Of a stretch of 64,000 nucleotides of DNA, positions 27,050-36,146 are shown piece by piece. Positions within the stretch are counted from its first letter, which is position 1. Each line of letters begins with the position of its first letter. The DNA lies in contig NZ_LMPC01000004.1 in NCBI RefSeq assembly GCF_001423745.1, positions 28,006-92,005 on the forward strand, read 5' to 3'. The notes beneath the pieces are model-generated. The model did no database searches, had not been told where the DNA came from, and saw only the letters and a list, made by a program, of their open reading frames with translations. Made by a program: the position numbers and the translations under genes. This stretch comes from Arthrobacter sp. Leaf337. GTDB lineage: Bacteria; Actinomycetota; Actinomycetes; Actinomycetales; Micrococcaceae.

Positions 27050-27370
27050 GTTCTCCTTTGAAGATTCGACACCTTCAGAATAATGCTGATTGTTTGTCTG
27101 CGGGGCGGTATTCGCGCTGGGCTGACGACTATTGGTCATTCGGGCTCCTGGAGTGCCGGCGGCTGCGGCGCAGCGGGCGGCGGTACGGACGGTATGTGGG
27201 GCGACGATGCGCGGGGCTGGCGACGTTGCGGAGGGTGCGCTTGTTCAGAAGAGCGCATGGTCAGACGATCAGCATTGCTGGACTCCAAGTAGTACGGGCG
27301 GGACGTTCTGCCGGGCAATCACGGCTTGACGGCGCACTGAGCGGAAGGTGAATACCTGCGTCGCTGCGGG

Positions 27371-27424
27371 ACGGGCTGTGCCCGTGCCGGCTACTCAAAG
27401 ATCAAGAACATGGATTAAACATTA
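27371..27424 (-). promoter_or_regulatory. Possible hflX leader attenuator: -10, micro-ORF and hairpin
   Basis: On the minus strand TAATGT (27419-27424) is followed 7 nt later by ATG (27411), opening a seven-codon frame Met-Phe-Leu-Ile-Phe-Glu-stop (27391-27411). Six nt after it comes the hairpin ACGGGC-TGT-GCCCGT (27371-27385 in plus coordinates). hflX lies about 340 nt further. Leader attenuation of hflX by antibiotics is known in Listeria, but here the link is inferred from layout alone. Confidence 0.35.
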
Positions 27425-27482
27425 GCAGACGGGTTTCCGTGCCCCGTTCCCCTCCTCGTTTCCCATCGGCGCGCCGGGCAAC

Positions 27483-27488
27483 TAATCT
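27483..27488 (+). promoter_or_regulatory. -10 element for the leaderless methyltransferase gene
   Basis: TAATCT ends 8 nt before the ATG at 27497, and there is no Shine-Dalgarno sequence. Confidence 0.5.
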
Positions 27489-27496
27489 GGCGAGTT

Positions 27497-28111
27497 ATGG
27501 AGTCTGCACACTATTTCAGCGCCCAGCCTGCCGGGCCCTTCACCCGCAAACCGCTAACCGTGGAACTTGCCGGTGAAACGCGCAGGCTGCAGACGTCCAG
27601 CGGCATCTTCAGCCCCGACGGCATTGACAAGGGAACTGCCGTCCTGCTGGCCGATGTGCCGGCCCCGTCACCCCAGGGCAACCTGCTGGACATCGGCTGC
27701 GGCTGGGGTCCGATCGCACTGACCATGGCCCTGCGGGCACCCCACGCGCAGGTCTACGCCGTGGACGTCAACGAGCGCTGCGTCGCCCTGACCAACGAGA
27801 ACGCCGGCCTGCTGGGACTGAACAACGTGACCGCCAGCCTGCCCGACGCCGTTGATCCCGGCCTCCGGTTCGACACGATCTGGTCCAATCCCCCGATCCG
27901 GATCGGCAAAGACGAGCTTCACTCACTGCTGCTGCTGTGGCTGCCCCGGCTGGCCGCAGGCGGATCCGCCTGGCTGGTGGTCCAGAAGAACCTTGGTTCC
28001 GACTCGCTTCAGCGCTGGCTGGCCGCTGAACTGGACAGCAGCTTCACCGTCACCCGGGAAAGCACCTCGAAGTCCTTCAGGATCCTTCGGGTCAGGAAAG
28101 CGTCCCGCTAG
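27497..28111 (+). CDS. RsmC-like class I SAM methyltransferase
   Basis: A 204-residue methyltransferase corresponding to the C-terminal catalytic half of E. coli RsmC. Motif I is LLDIGCGWGPIALTMA, motif II is VYAVDVNERC, and the N-methyltransferase motif is WSNPPIRIGK. RsmC methylates N2 of a guanine in 16S rRNA; short homologues like this are common in actinobacteria, and their target is not certain. The last 20 nt overlap the 3' end of the convergent dapF. Confidence 0.93.
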   Translation: MESAHYFSAQPAGPFTRKPLTVELAGETRRLQTSSGIFSPDGIDKGTAVLLADVPAPSPQGNLLDIGCGWGPIALTMALRAPHAQVYAVDVNERCVALTNENAGLLGLNNVTASLPDAVDPGLRFDTIWSNPPIRIGKDELHSLLLLWLPRLAAGGSAWLVVQKNLGSDSLQRWLAAELDSSFTVTRESTSKSFRILRVRKASR

Positions 28112-29036
28112 CCACGATCACGGCGGGACCGCTCAGTTCCACATGTTCGTGGCCTTCCGGCCCCGCAAAGAATTTAACGCCGACGACGCCGCCGGGCACG
28201 TTCACATTCCAGGCGTCCGGAGCGCCCTGCCCGGCCCAGTGCCGGATGGCGACAGCTGCTGCGCAGGCGCCGGTGCCGCAGGACTGGGTCTCCCCCACGC
28301 CGCGCTCGTGGACGCGCATGGTGACTGTGCCGACGCCGTCGTGGACCAGCGGCTCGGAAGGGACGACAAACTCGACGTTGGTGCCGTTCGCCGGCTTCGG
28401 ATCAACGTGCGGTGCCTTGAAGAGCTGTGTTGCCTCAAGTTCGCTGAGTTCGGCCAGGGCCACCACAGTATGCGGGTTCCCCATGCTGACGGACAGCGCC
28501 GGGCGCGGTACTTCCAGGCCGTCCGCGGTCACCAGCGAGTCCATGGCACGTGCCGTGGCTTCGCCCGGGAAGATGAATTCCCACGGCCCCATGTCCACGG
28601 CGTAGCCGTTATCGGTCCGCACCACTGTCTTGACGCCACCGCGCGTGCCGATGGTCAGGGCATCGCCGGTGCCGAGCCGGACAAGGCCTTCGGCGATGAG
28701 GAAGTGGACAAACACGCGGACGCCGTTGCCGCACATTTCCGACAGGGATCCGTCACCATTGCGGTAGTCCATGAACCATTCGGCATCCGGGTGGACTGCC
28801 TGCAGCTCGCGCCCCTCCGGGAGGAATCGCGAAGGCACGGCCCGGATCAGGCCGTCACCGCCGATGCCGCGGTGGCGGTCGCAGAGTTCCGCGACCTGTT
28901 CGGGCGCAATCGGCCAGGTACCCTCGGGGTCGGCAACGAGCACGAAATCGTTGCCGGTGCCATGGCCCTTGGAGAAGGCCAGGCCGCTCAGCCCCTGGAG
29001 AGTGCGGTCAGGGGCGGGTGCAAGGGTTTCGTCCAT
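28092..29036 (-). CDS. dapF: Diaminopimelate epimerase
   Basis: Converts LL-DAP to meso-DAP for lysine and peptidoglycan synthesis. It has 314 residues, with a roughly 20-residue N-terminal extension. The two catalytic cysteines are in EMCGNGVRVF and QSCGTGACAAAVA. The start ATG 29036 has TAACCT 6 nt upstream, within the 3' end of miaA, so dapF probably has its own leaderless transcript as well as read-through from miaA. Confidence 0.97.
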   Translation of the reverse strand: MDETLAPAPDRTLQGLSGLAFSKGHGTGNDFVLVADPEGTWPIAPEQVAELCDRHRGIGGDGLIRAVPSRFLPEGRELQAVHPDAEWFMDYRNGDGSLSEMCGNGVRVFVHFLIAEGLVRLGTGDALTIGTRGGVKTVVRTDNGYAVDMGPWEFIFPGEATARAMDSLVTADGLEVPRPALSVSMGNPHTVVALAELSELEATQLFKAPHVDPKPANGTNVEFVVPSEPLVHDGVGTVTMRVHERGVGETQSCGTGACAAAVAIRHWAGQGAPDAWNVNVPGGVVGVKFFAGPEGHEHVELSGPAVIVASGTLS

Positions 29037-29042
29037 GGATCA

Positions 29043-29048
29043 AGGTTA
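29043..29048 (-). promoter_or_regulatory. -10 element for leaderless dapF
   Basis: TAACCT on the minus strand ends 6 nt before the dapF ATG at 29036 and overlaps the miaA stop codon. Confidence 0.45.
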
Positions 29049-30062
29049 CCGGTTCAGGGTGGGCGTCTTGAGCGACATGGCCACGGCCTTGGCCACGAGG
29101 TCCGGGTCTTGCCAGTCAAGCCAGTTGATGCGCGGATCCGCCCTGAACCACGTGAGTTGCCGCCGGGCGAATTTCCGCGTGGCCGTGATGGTGTCTTCCG
29201 TGGCCTGGCCGGCATCCCATTCGCCGTCGAGGACTTTCAGGAACTGGGCATAGCCCAGGGCACGGGACGCCGTCTTGCCGTTTCGGAGCCCTGCAGCGTC
29301 CAGCCGCTGCACCTCGGCCTGGAGTCCGCCTGCAACCATGACGTGGACGCGCTGGGCCAGCCTGTCCTTCAGGAGCTCACGGTCCACTTCGAGTCCGATC
29401 TGCACCGCCGGCTGGAAGTACTCCCGAACGGGCATAAAGGAGCTGAAAGGACGCCCTGTCAGCTCGAAGACCTCCAAGGCCCGGACCACCCTGCGGGCGT
29501 CGCCCAGACGGCCGGCTGACACCGGGTCGACCGCTTCCAGCCGGGTGCGCAGCGTGGCCAGACCGGTGTCCGCCAGCTCTGCTTCCAGGCGGCCGCGGAT
29601 AGCCGGATCCGTGCCGGGAAATTCGAGCACGTCGAGTGCGGCCCGCACGTAGAGGCCCGAACCGCCCACCAGGATGGCCCGCTTGCCGCGGCCGTGGATC
29701 TCTGCGATGGCGGCCCGCGCTTCGCGCTGGAAGTCCGAAACGCTGGCTTCTTCGGTGACGTCGAGGGTGTCCAGGAGATGGTGCGGAACTCCCTTGCGCT
29801 CCACGGCCGTGATCTTGGCAGTGCCGATGTCCATGCCGCGGTAGAACTGCATGGCGTCCGCGTTGATGACCTCGCCGTCGAGGGCCAGTGCCAGCGCAAC
29901 GGCGAGGTCAGATTTGCCGGACCCGGTGGGGCCAACCACCGCGATTACGGTAGGACGGGGGTCACCGGTATTGCGGTCCGCCGCCGAGGGTAGGTCAGCG
30001 TCGGCGATCGCTGCTGGGCGGGCGTCCGCTTCGTGGCGCTCGTCGGCTGGAGGATTGGCCAT
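29046..30062 (-). CDS. miaA: tRNA dimethylallyltransferase
   Basis: Adds an isopentenyl group to A37 of tRNAs that read UNN codons. The P-loop is [17 protein letters not shown] near residue 42. [18 protein letters not shown] is the substrate-binding segment, and [14 protein letters not shown] is the conserved C-terminal region. It has 338 residues, including about 35 poorly conserved residues before the P-loop strand. It follows miaB by 3 nt. MiaA and MiaB act in sequence on the same base. Confidence 0.97.
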   Translation of the reverse strand: MANPPADERHEADARPAAIADADLPSAADRNTGDPRPTVIAVVGPTGSGKSDLAVALALALDGEVINADAMQFYRGMDIGTAKITAVERKGVPHHLLDTLDVTEEASVSDFQREARAAIAEIHGRGKRAILVGGSGLYVRAALDVLEFPGTDPAIRGRLEAELADTGLATLRTRLEAVDPVSAGRLGDARRVVRALEVFELTGRPFSSFMPVREYFQPAVQIGLEVDRELLKDRLAQRVHVMVAGGLQAEVQRLDAAGLRNGKTASRALGYAQFLKVLDGEWDAGQATEDTITATRKFARRQLTWFRADPRINWLDWQDPDLVAKAVAMSLKTPTLNR

Positions 30063-30065
30063 TGC

Positions 30066-31634
30066 CTAGCCGCGGCGGACGGGGACCGCCGGCATGCCGA
30101 GGGACACGCCGCTCTTGGCGCCGTTCGCGCCGGAACCGCTGCCGGGAACCGGCACGCCGCAGGAGTCGGCCTGGGACCTGTCCCAGGCGTCGCCCGCGCG
30201 CGAACGGCGCAGGGTGTAGTCCGCCGCCGACGCCGGATCCGCGACCAGGTGGAAGGCCGCGGCTTCGGTTATGGTGACCGTCACGAGGTCGCCGGGGCGC
30301 GGTTTCTCAGCACCTTCCGGGACCGAGAAGTGCACGAGGCGCTGGTCCTGCGACCGGCCCGACAAGCGATGGGTTTCCTCCGCCTTGCGGCCGGACTGCG
30401 CCGTGACCATGACCTCGACCCGGCGGCCCAGCTGGCGGGCGTTCTCCTCGGCCGCTATCCGGTCCTGCAACGCTGTCAGGCGCTCAAAGCGCTCCTGCAC
30501 CACTGCCTTCGGGAGCTGGTCCGGCAAGTCCGCCGCGGGAGTGCCGGGGCGTTTGGAGTACTGGAAGGTGAACGCCGTGGCGAACCGTGATTTCTCGACG
30601 ACGTCAAGCGTGGCCTGGAAGTCTTCTTCGGTTTCGCCGGGGAAGCCCACGATGATGTCGGTGGAAATGGCCGCGTGCGGAATCCGCTCCCGCACCTTTT
30701 CCAGGATGCCGAGGAACTTAGTGGAGCGGTACGAGCGCTTCATGTCCTTGAGGACTTTGTCGGAGCCGGACTGCAGCGGCATGTGCAGCTGCGGCATCAC
30801 GTTGGCCGTTTCAGCCATGGCGTCAATGACGTCGTCCGTGAAGGCTGCCGGGTGCGGGCTGGTGAACCGGACCCGTTCGAGGCCTTCGATTTCACCGCAG
30901 GCACGGAGCAGTTTGGAGAATGCCTGACGGTCACCGAATTCCACCCCGTAGGAGTTCACGTTCTGGCCCAGGAGCGTCACTTCGATGGCTCCGTCATCCA
31001 CCAGCGCCTGAATCTCGGCGAGGATGTCGCCCGGGCGGCGGTCCTTCTCCTTGCCGCGCAGGGCAGGAACGATGCAGAAGGTGCACGTGTTGTTGCAGCC
31101 CACCGAAATCGACACCCAGCCCGAGTACACGGAGTCCCGCTTGGTGGGGAGGGTGGAGGGGAAAACGTCGAGTGATTCCAGGATCTCGAGCTGCGCTTCA
31201 TTGTTGTGCCGGGCGCGGTCCAACAGCGCGGGCAGTGCGCCAACGTTGTGGGTACCGAAGACCGCGTCTACCCAGGGGGCCTTCTTCAGGATGGTTTCGC
31301 GGTCCTTCTGGGCCAGGCAGCCGCCCACCGCGATCTGCATGCCGGGGTTGGCCGCCTTGACCGGCGCGAGCATCCCCAGGTTGCCATAAAGCTTGTTGTC
31401 GGCGTTTTCACGGACGGCGCAGGTGTTGAACACCACCACATCCGCATGCTCACCCGACGCGGGCACGTAGCCGGCGCCTTCGAGCATTCCGGCCATGCGC
31501 TCGGAGTCGTGCACGTTCATTTGGCAGCCGAAAGTGCGCACTTGATAGGTGCGCGGCTGGGCAGCCGCGGGTGCTGCCTCGATGCTGGCGGAAGTGCTGG
31601 TGCCGGACGCTGGGGAGGGAATGGTCAAACTCAC
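30066..31634 (-). CDS. miaB: tRNA-2-methylthio-N6-dimethylallyladenosine synthase
   Basis: Radical SAM methylthiotransferase that adds a methylthio group to the base made by MiaA. It has 522 residues. The N-terminal MTTase domain has its three cysteines in [25 protein letters not shown] and [10 protein letters not shown]. The radical SAM site is [19 protein letters not shown] domain follows near residues 400-460 ([12 protein letters not shown] to [12 protein letters not shown]). The last 60 residues are a variable Ser/Gly-rich tail. Confidence 0.97.
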   Translation of the reverse strand: MSLTIPSPASGTSTSASIEAAPAAAQPRTYQVRTFGCQMNVHDSERMAGMLEGAGYVPASGEHADVVVFNTCAVRENADNKLYGNLGMLAPVKAANPGMQIAVGGCLAQKDRETILKKAPWVDAVFGTHNVGALPALLDRARHNNEAQLEILESLDVFPSTLPTKRDSVYSGWVSISVGCNNTCTFCIVPALRGKEKDRRPGDILAEIQALVDDGAIEVTLLGQNVNSYGVEFGDRQAFSKLLRACGEIEGLERVRFTSPHPAAFTDDVIDAMAETANVMPQLHMPLQSGSDKVLKDMKRSYRSTKFLGILEKVRERIPHAAISTDIIVGFPGETEEDFQATLDVVEKSRFATAFTFQYSKRPGTPAADLPDQLPKAVVQERFERLTALQDRIAAEENARQLGRRVEVMVTAQSGRKAEETHRLSGRSQDQRLVHFSVPEGAEKPRPGDLVTVTITEAAAFHLVADPASAADYTLRRSRAGDAWDRSQADSCGVPVPGSGSGANGAKSGVSLGMPAVPVRRG

Positions 31635-31651
31635 CTGTTAAGGGTACCGGT

Positions 31652-32308
31652 TCATAGGAATTCCGTTTCCGCACGCTCACCGGCTGCGGCGTCGAGGACC
31701 TCCCCCACGATCCGGAAGGCCTGCGACGGCTGGTATCCCTTCCGGGCCAGCATCGACGCGAGCCGGCGCGTGACTTTGTCCCGCTCGGCGCGGTCCGTGA
31801 GGTCTGCAGTGCCTTTGAGCTTGCGTTGGACGAGCTCACGGGCGGCAGATTCCTCCGCTTCGTCGCTGAGCTGCTCCAGGGCCCGGGCCGCAATGTCGGC
31901 CTCTATACCCTTGTCCGCAAGCTCGCGTCGCAACGCGCCCTTGGCGAGCTTCCGGGTCTGGGACCTGCTCCGGACCCACATGTCCGCAAACTCGGCGTCA
32001 TCCACGAGCCGGACTTCCTCGAACCTGTCCAGCACGGCCTCGGCCACGTCCTCCGGAACATTGCGCTCGGCCAGCTTGCGGGCCAGCTGCAACCTGCTTT
32101 TCGGCGAGGTGGTCAGCTGCCGCAGCACGATGGCCCGCGCCACGGAGGCCGGATCAGGCTCAGCATCGTGGTCCTCTTCCAGCTCCGGCGCGAACCCGTG
32201 CTCGGCGGCCAAAGCCCCGTCCGGTCCCGCGTCGCCGAATCCGGCCGGGCCAGGTTTCCGGGATCGGAATCCTGGCCCGCTCCGCCGGGTTCCCCTAGAA
32301 ACCGTCAA
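31652..32308 (-). CDS. recX: Regulatory protein RecX
   Basis: RecX limits RecA filament growth. About 218 residues; residues about 65-215 carry the three-helix repeats of the family ([57 protein letters not shown]). No ATG fits. I chose TTG 32308, which overlaps the recA stop by 14 nt. The N-terminal 50 residues are low-complexity, so the true start may be different. Expression is tied to the SOS-controlled recA. Confidence 0.88.
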   Translation of the reverse strand: MTVSRGTRRSGPGFRSRKPGPAGFGDAGPDGALAAEHGFAPELEEDHDAEPDPASVARAIVLRQLTTSPKSRLQLARKLAERNVPEDVAEAVLDRFEEVRLVDDAEFADMWVRSRSQTRKLAKGALRRELADKGIEADIAARALEQLSDEAEESAARELVQRKLKGTADLTDRAERDKVTRRLASMLARKGYQPSQAFRIVGEVLDAAAGERAETEFL

Positions 32309-33350
32309 CGGCCTTGAGCTTCGGAGACGCTTCCTTTTCAGCCTCGGCGGGTTTGACGCCGACGCCCAGCTTCTCCTTGATGAGGCGCTCCAGCTCCGCC
32401 GCAAGCTCCGGGTTGTCGCGGAGGAAGCGTCGCGAGTTCTCCATGCCCTGGCCCAGCTGGTCACCGTCGTAGGTGAACCAGGAACCGGACTTCTTGATCA
32501 GGCCGTGCTCCACGCCCATGTCGATGATGCCGCCCTCGCGGGAGATCCCCTGGCCGTAGATGATGTCGAATTCGGCGATTTTGAAGGGCGGGGCCATCTT
32601 GTTCTTGACGATTTTCGCCTTGGTGCGGTTGCCCACCGAATCAGCGCCTTCCTTCAGCGTCTGGATGCGGCGGACGTCGATGCGGATTGACGCGTAGAAC
32701 TTCAGCGCCTTACCACCGGTGGTGGTTTCCGGCGAGCCGAAGAAGACGCCGATCTTCTCACGCAGCTGGTTAATGAAGATGGCGGTGGTCTTGGTCTGGC
32801 TCAAACGTCCGGTGATCTTACGGAGCGCCTGGCTCATCAGGCGGGCCTGCAGGCCGACGTGGCTGTCGCCCATGTCGCCTTCAATTTCCGCGCGGGGCAC
32901 AAGGGCGGCCACGGAGTCAATGACGATCACGTCGAGGGACCCCGAGCCAATCAGCATGTCCATGATTTCCAGGGCCTGCTCGCCGGTGTCCGGTTGGGAT
33001 ACCAGCAGCGCGTCGGTATCGACACCCAGCTTGGCGGCGTATTCCGGGTCCAGGGCGTGCTCGGCGTCGATGAACGCAGCGATACCGCCCAGGCGCTGGG
33101 CATTCGCGACGGCATGCAGGGCCACGGTGGTCTTACCCGACGATTCCGGGCCGTAGATTTCCACAACGCGGCCGCGCGGCAGGCCGCCAATTCCCAGGGC
33201 AACGTCCAAGGCAATGGAGCCGGTGGGGATTACTTCAATGGGCGCACGCACTTCGTCGCCCAGCCGCATGACGGAGCCTTTGCCGAACTGCTTGTCGATC
33301 TGGGCAAGCGCTGCATCGAGCGCCTTCTGACGATCCGGGGCTGCCGCCAT
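32295..33350 (-). CDS. recA: Recombinase RecA
   Basis: DNA-dependent ATPase for strand exchange and LexA co-protease. It has 351 residues with no intein. Walker A is [14 protein letters not shown] near residue 66, Walker B is [14 protein letters not shown], and loop 2 includes [20 protein letters not shown]. The Shine-Dalgarno sequence AGAGGTG lies 6 nt before the ATG. A LexA box lies 143 nt upstream. Confidence 0.99.
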   Translation of the reverse strand: MAAAPDRQKALDAALAQIDKQFGKGSVMRLGDEVRAPIEVIPTGSIALDVALGIGGLPRGRVVEIYGPESSGKTTVALHAVANAQRLGGIAAFIDAEHALDPEYAAKLGVDTDALLVSQPDTGEQALEIMDMLIGSGSLDVIVIDSVAALVPRAEIEGDMGDSHVGLQARLMSQALRKITGRLSQTKTTAIFINQLREKIGVFFGSPETTTGGKALKFYASIRIDVRRIQTLKEGADSVGNRTKAKIVKNKMAPPFKIAEFDIIYGQGISREGGIIDMGVEHGLIKKSGSWFTYDGDQLGQGMENSRRFLRDNPELAAELERLIKEKLGVGVKPAEAEKEASPKLKAVDGF

Positions 33351-33479
33351 GGTTCACACCTCTAGTTTTCTCGCTGTGGAGTGGCCTGAGCGGCCCTTTA
33401 TCTGTCATCACCGACGCTAACGGCACCCACCGACATTCCTGCCGGATGACATTGCGTATGTGGAAAACGCTCTGCAAAA

Positions 33480-33485
33480 AGCATA
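33480..33485 (-). promoter_or_regulatory. Probable recA -10 element
   Basis: TATGCT on the minus strand, 7 nt downstream of the LexA box in the direction of recA, so the box would cover the -35 region. The remaining leader to recA is about 125 nt without visible genes. Confidence 0.45.
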
Positions 33486-33492
33486 GCCCGAC

Positions 33493-33508
33493 CCGAACAG
33501 ATATTCGA
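33493..33508. promoter_or_regulatory. LexA box of recA
   Basis: CCGAACAGATATTCGA keeps both half-sites of TCGAAC-N4-GTTCGA with two mismatches. Confidence 0.8.
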
Positions 33509-33562
33509 ACAATTGCGCGGCGTGTCAGGGCGGAGCCATCCAGCCTCAGGCAGCGCCGCGGA

Positions 33563-33787
33563 TCAGTTCCGGGACGGCTTGATGTCCCGGCCGAGCCGCC
33601 GATCAGCAGGGACGTCCTGCACGTCGCAGATCGCGAGCCAGACCTGCCGAGGCGGGACTCCCGCCGCCAGCGCCTGGTCCGCCGTCCGGCTGCCGACACC
33701 TGCCAGCACCAGTGAGCTGCTGAGGACCCGGGAGTACCCCGCGCCGAACTCATCGTCCATTAGCCGCCAAAAGTCGCTGATTCGCAC
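33563..33787 (-). CDS. DUF3046 family protein
   Basis: A 74-residue protein, RISDFWRLMDDEFGAGYSRV at the N-terminus and PRQVWLAICDVQDVPADRR near the end, matching DUF3046. The family is small, restricted to actinobacteria, and typically encoded just upstream of recA as here. No function is known. The start is GTG 33787, divergent from the MarR gene. Confidence 0.88.
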   Translation of the reverse strand: MRISDFWRLMDDEFGAGYSRVLSSSLVLAGVGSRTADQALAAGVPPRQVWLAICDVQDVPADRRLGRDIKPSRN

Positions 33788-33815
33788 CGATAAAGTCTCT
33801 CACGCCTGCGGCCAA

Positions 33816-33821
33816 TAGAAT
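33816..33821 (+). promoter_or_regulatory. -10 element for the leaderless marR-type gene
   Basis: TAGAAT ends 7 nt before ATG 33829. An alternative ATG at 33820 lies inside this element, which is why I reject it as the start. Confidence 0.55.
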
Positions 33822-33828
33822 GGTTGCC

Positions 33829-34338
33829 ATGAGCAACCCAGCTGTGGAACCCGATGCTTCCGGGGCCACCGAAAACAGCGTCGACGCGGCCCTGCGGACC
33901 GTGGAGCACCAGATCAGCCTGTTCTGGCGCCGCGGACGCTCCATCTCCCAGCAACTTTCCCGGCAGGTCCACCCGGACATGGAGCCGGCAGCCTATGGCC
34001 TCCTCACCGTCATCCGCAGGGAAGGCCCCATTAGGCTCACTGAACTCGCTTCATGTATCGGAGTGGGCAAGCCCTCCGTTAGCCGGCAGATCGCATTCCT
34101 CGAGAGCATCGGCCTCGTGTCCAAGGAAGCGGACCCGCTCGACGGCCGTGCCCAGACCATCCGGCTGACGCCCAAGGGCGAGGAGAAGATGCACCAGGTC
34201 CAGGATGCCCGGCGCGAAGTTTTCCGTGAGCGGCTGGGGGAATGGCCCGTGGAGGACCTGCAGACCCTCGCCGCCTACATGGCAAAGCTCAACGCGACGT
34301 ATGAGCGGGACGGCTTCCCGAAGGACGAGGCGAAGTAG
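33829..34338 (+). CDS. MarR family transcriptional regulator
   Basis: Winged-helix regulator of 169 residues. The DNA-binding region is LTELASCIGVGKPSVSRQIA, followed by the wing DPLDGRAQTIRLTPKGE. Helices at both ends form the dimer interface. MarR proteins usually repress a neighbouring exporter or enzyme in response to phenolic compounds, but no obvious target is adjacent. The start is set by the leaderless promoter; a strong hairpin follows the stop. Confidence 0.92.
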   Translation: MSNPAVEPDASGATENSVDAALRTVEHQISLFWRRGRSISQQLSRQVHPDMEPAAYGLLTVIRREGPIRLTELASCIGVGKPSVSRQIAFLESIGLVSKEADPLDGRAQTIRLTPKGEEKMHQVQDARREVFRERLGEWPVEDLQTLAAYMAKLNATYERDGFPKDEAK

Positions 34339-34341
34339 ACA

Positions 34342-34376
34342 ACGAAGGGCCTCCGGCTTAGCCGGAGGCCCTTCGT
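34342..34376. terminator. Strong hairpin between marR-type gene and clgR
   Basis: A perfect 16-bp stem ACGAAGGGCCTCCGGC / GCCGGAGGCCCTTCGT with a 3-nt loop. It sits between two convergent genes and lacks a T-tract, so it may act in both directions. Confidence 0.7.
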
Positions 34377-34411
34377 GTCAAGCGCAGAGACTAGGTTCTG
34401 ACGTGTGCCGG

Positions 34412-34771
34412 TCAGCGGGCGCCCGAGAGCAGTCCCTTGGCCAGTTCGTCAGAGAGGTCGGTATTGAGTTCGCGGTCAAGATCGCGGCCGTAGCGCTGCG
34501 AGAATTCCTGCGGGACGGTGTCCGGAACGGCAACGCCTTCAGCAACGGCAACGCGGTCGCTGACTTCGCGGAGCATGCTGGACAACGGGACGTCCAGGGC
34601 CGAGCAGATCGAAGACAGCAACTCCGAAGAGGCTTCCTTCTGGCCGCGCTCCACTTCACTGAGGTAACCCAGGGATACCCGGGCACTGTGTGACACTTCG
34701 CGGAGGGTTCGGCCCTGACGCTGGCGAACGTCGCGCAGAACATCACCGATTTCGTGACGAAGTACTACCAT
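34412..34771 (-). CDS. clgR: XRE-type regulator ClgR
   Basis: Activator of clp protease and stress genes in actinobacteria. It has 119 residues. The helix-turn-helix covers about residues 10-65 ([20 protein letters not shown], then [19 protein letters not shown]). Its place after ftsK-pgsA-cinA and its length match M. tuberculosis Rv2745c. I chose ATG 34771 because AAGGAG lies 6 nt upstream; an in-frame start at 34864 would add 31 unrelated residues. An ECF-type promoter lies about 200 nt upstream. Confidence 0.92.
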   Translation of the reverse strand: MVVLRHEIGDVLRDVRQRQGRTLREVSHSARVSLGYLSEVERGQKEASSELLSSICSALDVPLSSMLREVSDRVAVAEGVAVPDTVPQEFSQRYGRDLDRELNTDLSDELAKGLLSGAR

Positions 34772-34970
34772 CTTGCGCTCCTTCTGTTCGCTCTTTGCCT
34801 GATCGGCGAGGCCCACATCCTTCCAGCGGACAACGCCGTTTACGGATACGGGCTGCTTTACCATCTGTATCGCCTTGCTCCCTCGTACGTCAGGTCCGCC
34901 CTCATCAGGCGAACCATAATTATTTACTCATCCTAGGCGCCTCCCATATTCGGAAGCGACACAATGTAAC

Positions 34971-34996
34971 AACTATTAGGAATCTAATTTTGTTCC
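34971..34996 (-). promoter_or_regulatory. ECF sigma promoter-like site upstream of clgR
   Basis: On the minus strand GGAAC, exactly 18 nt, then GTT. This equals the SigE/SigH-class consensus of actinobacteria. It sits in an AT-rich 233-nt spacer just after the cinA-type gene and would give a leader of about 190 nt for clgR. Confidence 0.5.
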
Positions 34997-35004
34997 CGGC
35001 AACT

Positions 35005-35499
35005 TTACGCCGGGTAAGCCTCGGAAGATAGGGCTTCAAGCAGCCGCTCCAAAGCAGCCGCGCACGCCTGGCCGCGGATATCGGCGCGGTTGCCTTCAAA
35101 CACGTAGCCGAACGACGTTGCGCCGTCCGCCGTGGCGACGCCGACGAACACTGTCCCCACGTCCTTGCCGCCGTGCGGTTCCGGTCCGGCGACACCCGTG
35201 GTGGACACTCCGATGTCCGCTCCGCAGACCCGTCGGGCCCCTGCCGCCATCGCCTTCGCGACGTCACCGTCGACTGATCCGACGGCGTCGAGCAGTTCGG
35301 CGGGTACGCCAAGGACGTCCGACTTGACTGAGTTCTGATAGGAAACCACGCCGCCCTGGAGCATGCCCGAGGCACCGGGGGTATCGGCGAGGACCGCCGC
35401 CACCATGCCCGCAGTCAGGGATTCGGCGGTAGCCACGGTCAGTCCGCGGCCAATGGCACCGTTGACTGCTTGTTCGGCGATGCGGTGCAGGTTACTCAT
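35005..35499 (-). CDS. CinA C-terminal domain protein (NMN amidohydrolase family)
   Basis: Stand-alone CinA C-terminal domain of 164 residues, the PncC type that deamidates nicotinamide mononucleotide in bacterial NAD salvage. TAESLTAGMVAAVLADTPGA, GGVVSYQNSVKSDVLGV and TTGVAGPEPHGGKDVGTVF are the family signatures. The N-terminal MoeA-like CinA domain is absent. The ATG overlaps the pgsA stop (ATGA). Confidence 0.95.
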   Translation of the reverse strand: MSNLHRIAEQAVNGAIGRGLTVATAESLTAGMVAAVLADTPGASGMLQGGVVSYQNSVKSDVLGVPAELLDAVGSVDGDVAKAMAAGARRVCGADIGVSTTGVAGPEPHGGKDVGTVFVGVATADGATSFGYVFEGNRADIRGQACAAALERLLEALSSEAYPA

Positions 35500-36137
35500 G
35501 GCAGCTCTCCTTTTACGCGCTGGCTGGCTGCGCGCCGGCCGTTCGCGCGCAGCTTGAGCGCTTCGACAACATACTGGCCACCTGTCCAGACGGTGATGGC
35601 CACGGCCGCCAGCATCACCAGGAAAGCCACCACTCCCAGCCACGGGGCCAGTGAGGCGAGCGGGACCACGTACAGCAGGATCGCGACGGTCTGCACCACA
35701 GTCTTCAGCTTGCCTCCCCGCGACGCCGGGATGACGCCGTACCGGATGACGAAGAACCGCAGTGCCGTGATCCCCCATTCGCGGGCGAGGATCAGGATGG
35801 TGATCCACCACGGCAGCTCGTTCAGCAGCGAGAGCATCACCAGGGCGGAGCCGGTGAGCAGTTTGTCCGCGATCGGATCGGCGATCTTACCGAAATCGGT
35901 GATCAGGCCCCTGCTGCGGGCGATGTCGCCGTCGAGCTTGTCCGTGTAAATGGCAACCGCGAACGTCAGGGCCGCGGCCCAGCGCCAGAGGCCGTTCTGG
36001 CTGTCGAGCCCGGGCGCGTCCGCGATGAGGAACCACACGAAGAACGGCACCAGGACAATCCGAAGCATCGTCAGGATGTTCGGAAGGTTCCAGATCCCGG
36101 AGGCGGAGCCTGAGCTGTTGGCTTCAGTGCTAGTCAC
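35496..36137 (-). CDS. pgsA: CDP-diacylglycerol-glycerol-3-phosphate phosphatidyltransferase
   Basis: Membrane enzyme that makes phosphatidylglycerol phosphate. It has 213 residues and about five helices. The CDP-alcohol phosphotransferase motif is split here as DKLDGDIARSRG and FGKIADPIADK, with all conserved Asp residues present. It lies 9 nt after ftsK and before the CinA-type gene. A paralogue with another alcohol substrate is possible, since actinobacteria have several PgsA proteins. Confidence 0.94.
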   Translation of the reverse strand: MTSTEANSSGSASGIWNLPNILTMLRIVLVPFFVWFLIADAPGLDSQNGLWRWAAALTFAVAIYTDKLDGDIARSRGLITDFGKIADPIADKLLTGSALVMLSLLNELPWWITILILAREWGITALRFFVIRYGVIPASRGGKLKTVVQTVAILLYVVPLASLAPWLGVVAFLVMLAAVAITVWTGGQYVVEALKLRANGRRAASQRVKGELP

Positions 36138-36146
36138 CCTCCTAGG

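Larger units (their letters stand above)
27050..27496 (-). other. 447-nt spacer upstream of hflX
   Basis: No recognised gene lies here. On the minus strand an open frame of up to 60 codons (27136-27318, Pro/Ala/Arg-rich) ends in an ATGA overlap with the longer hflX start at 27139. Its composition is not convincing as a protein. The upstream part holds a possible promoter, a 6-residue ORF and a hairpin (listed separately). At the other edge is the -10 element of the plus-strand methyltransferase. Confidence 0.5.

Noticed and set aside
27852..29519. A 555-codon plus-strand open frame
   Set aside because: It covers the end of the methyltransferase out of frame and runs antisense to dapF and miaA. 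No family pattern is seen.
33235..33753. A 172-codon minus-strand frame across the recA start
   Set aside because: It overlaps recA and DUF3046 in another frame and would cover the recA promoter and LexA box.
33820..33828. Earlier ATG for the MarR-type gene
   Set aside because: It lies within the TAGAAT -10 element, so it cannot be in the mRNA made from that promoter.
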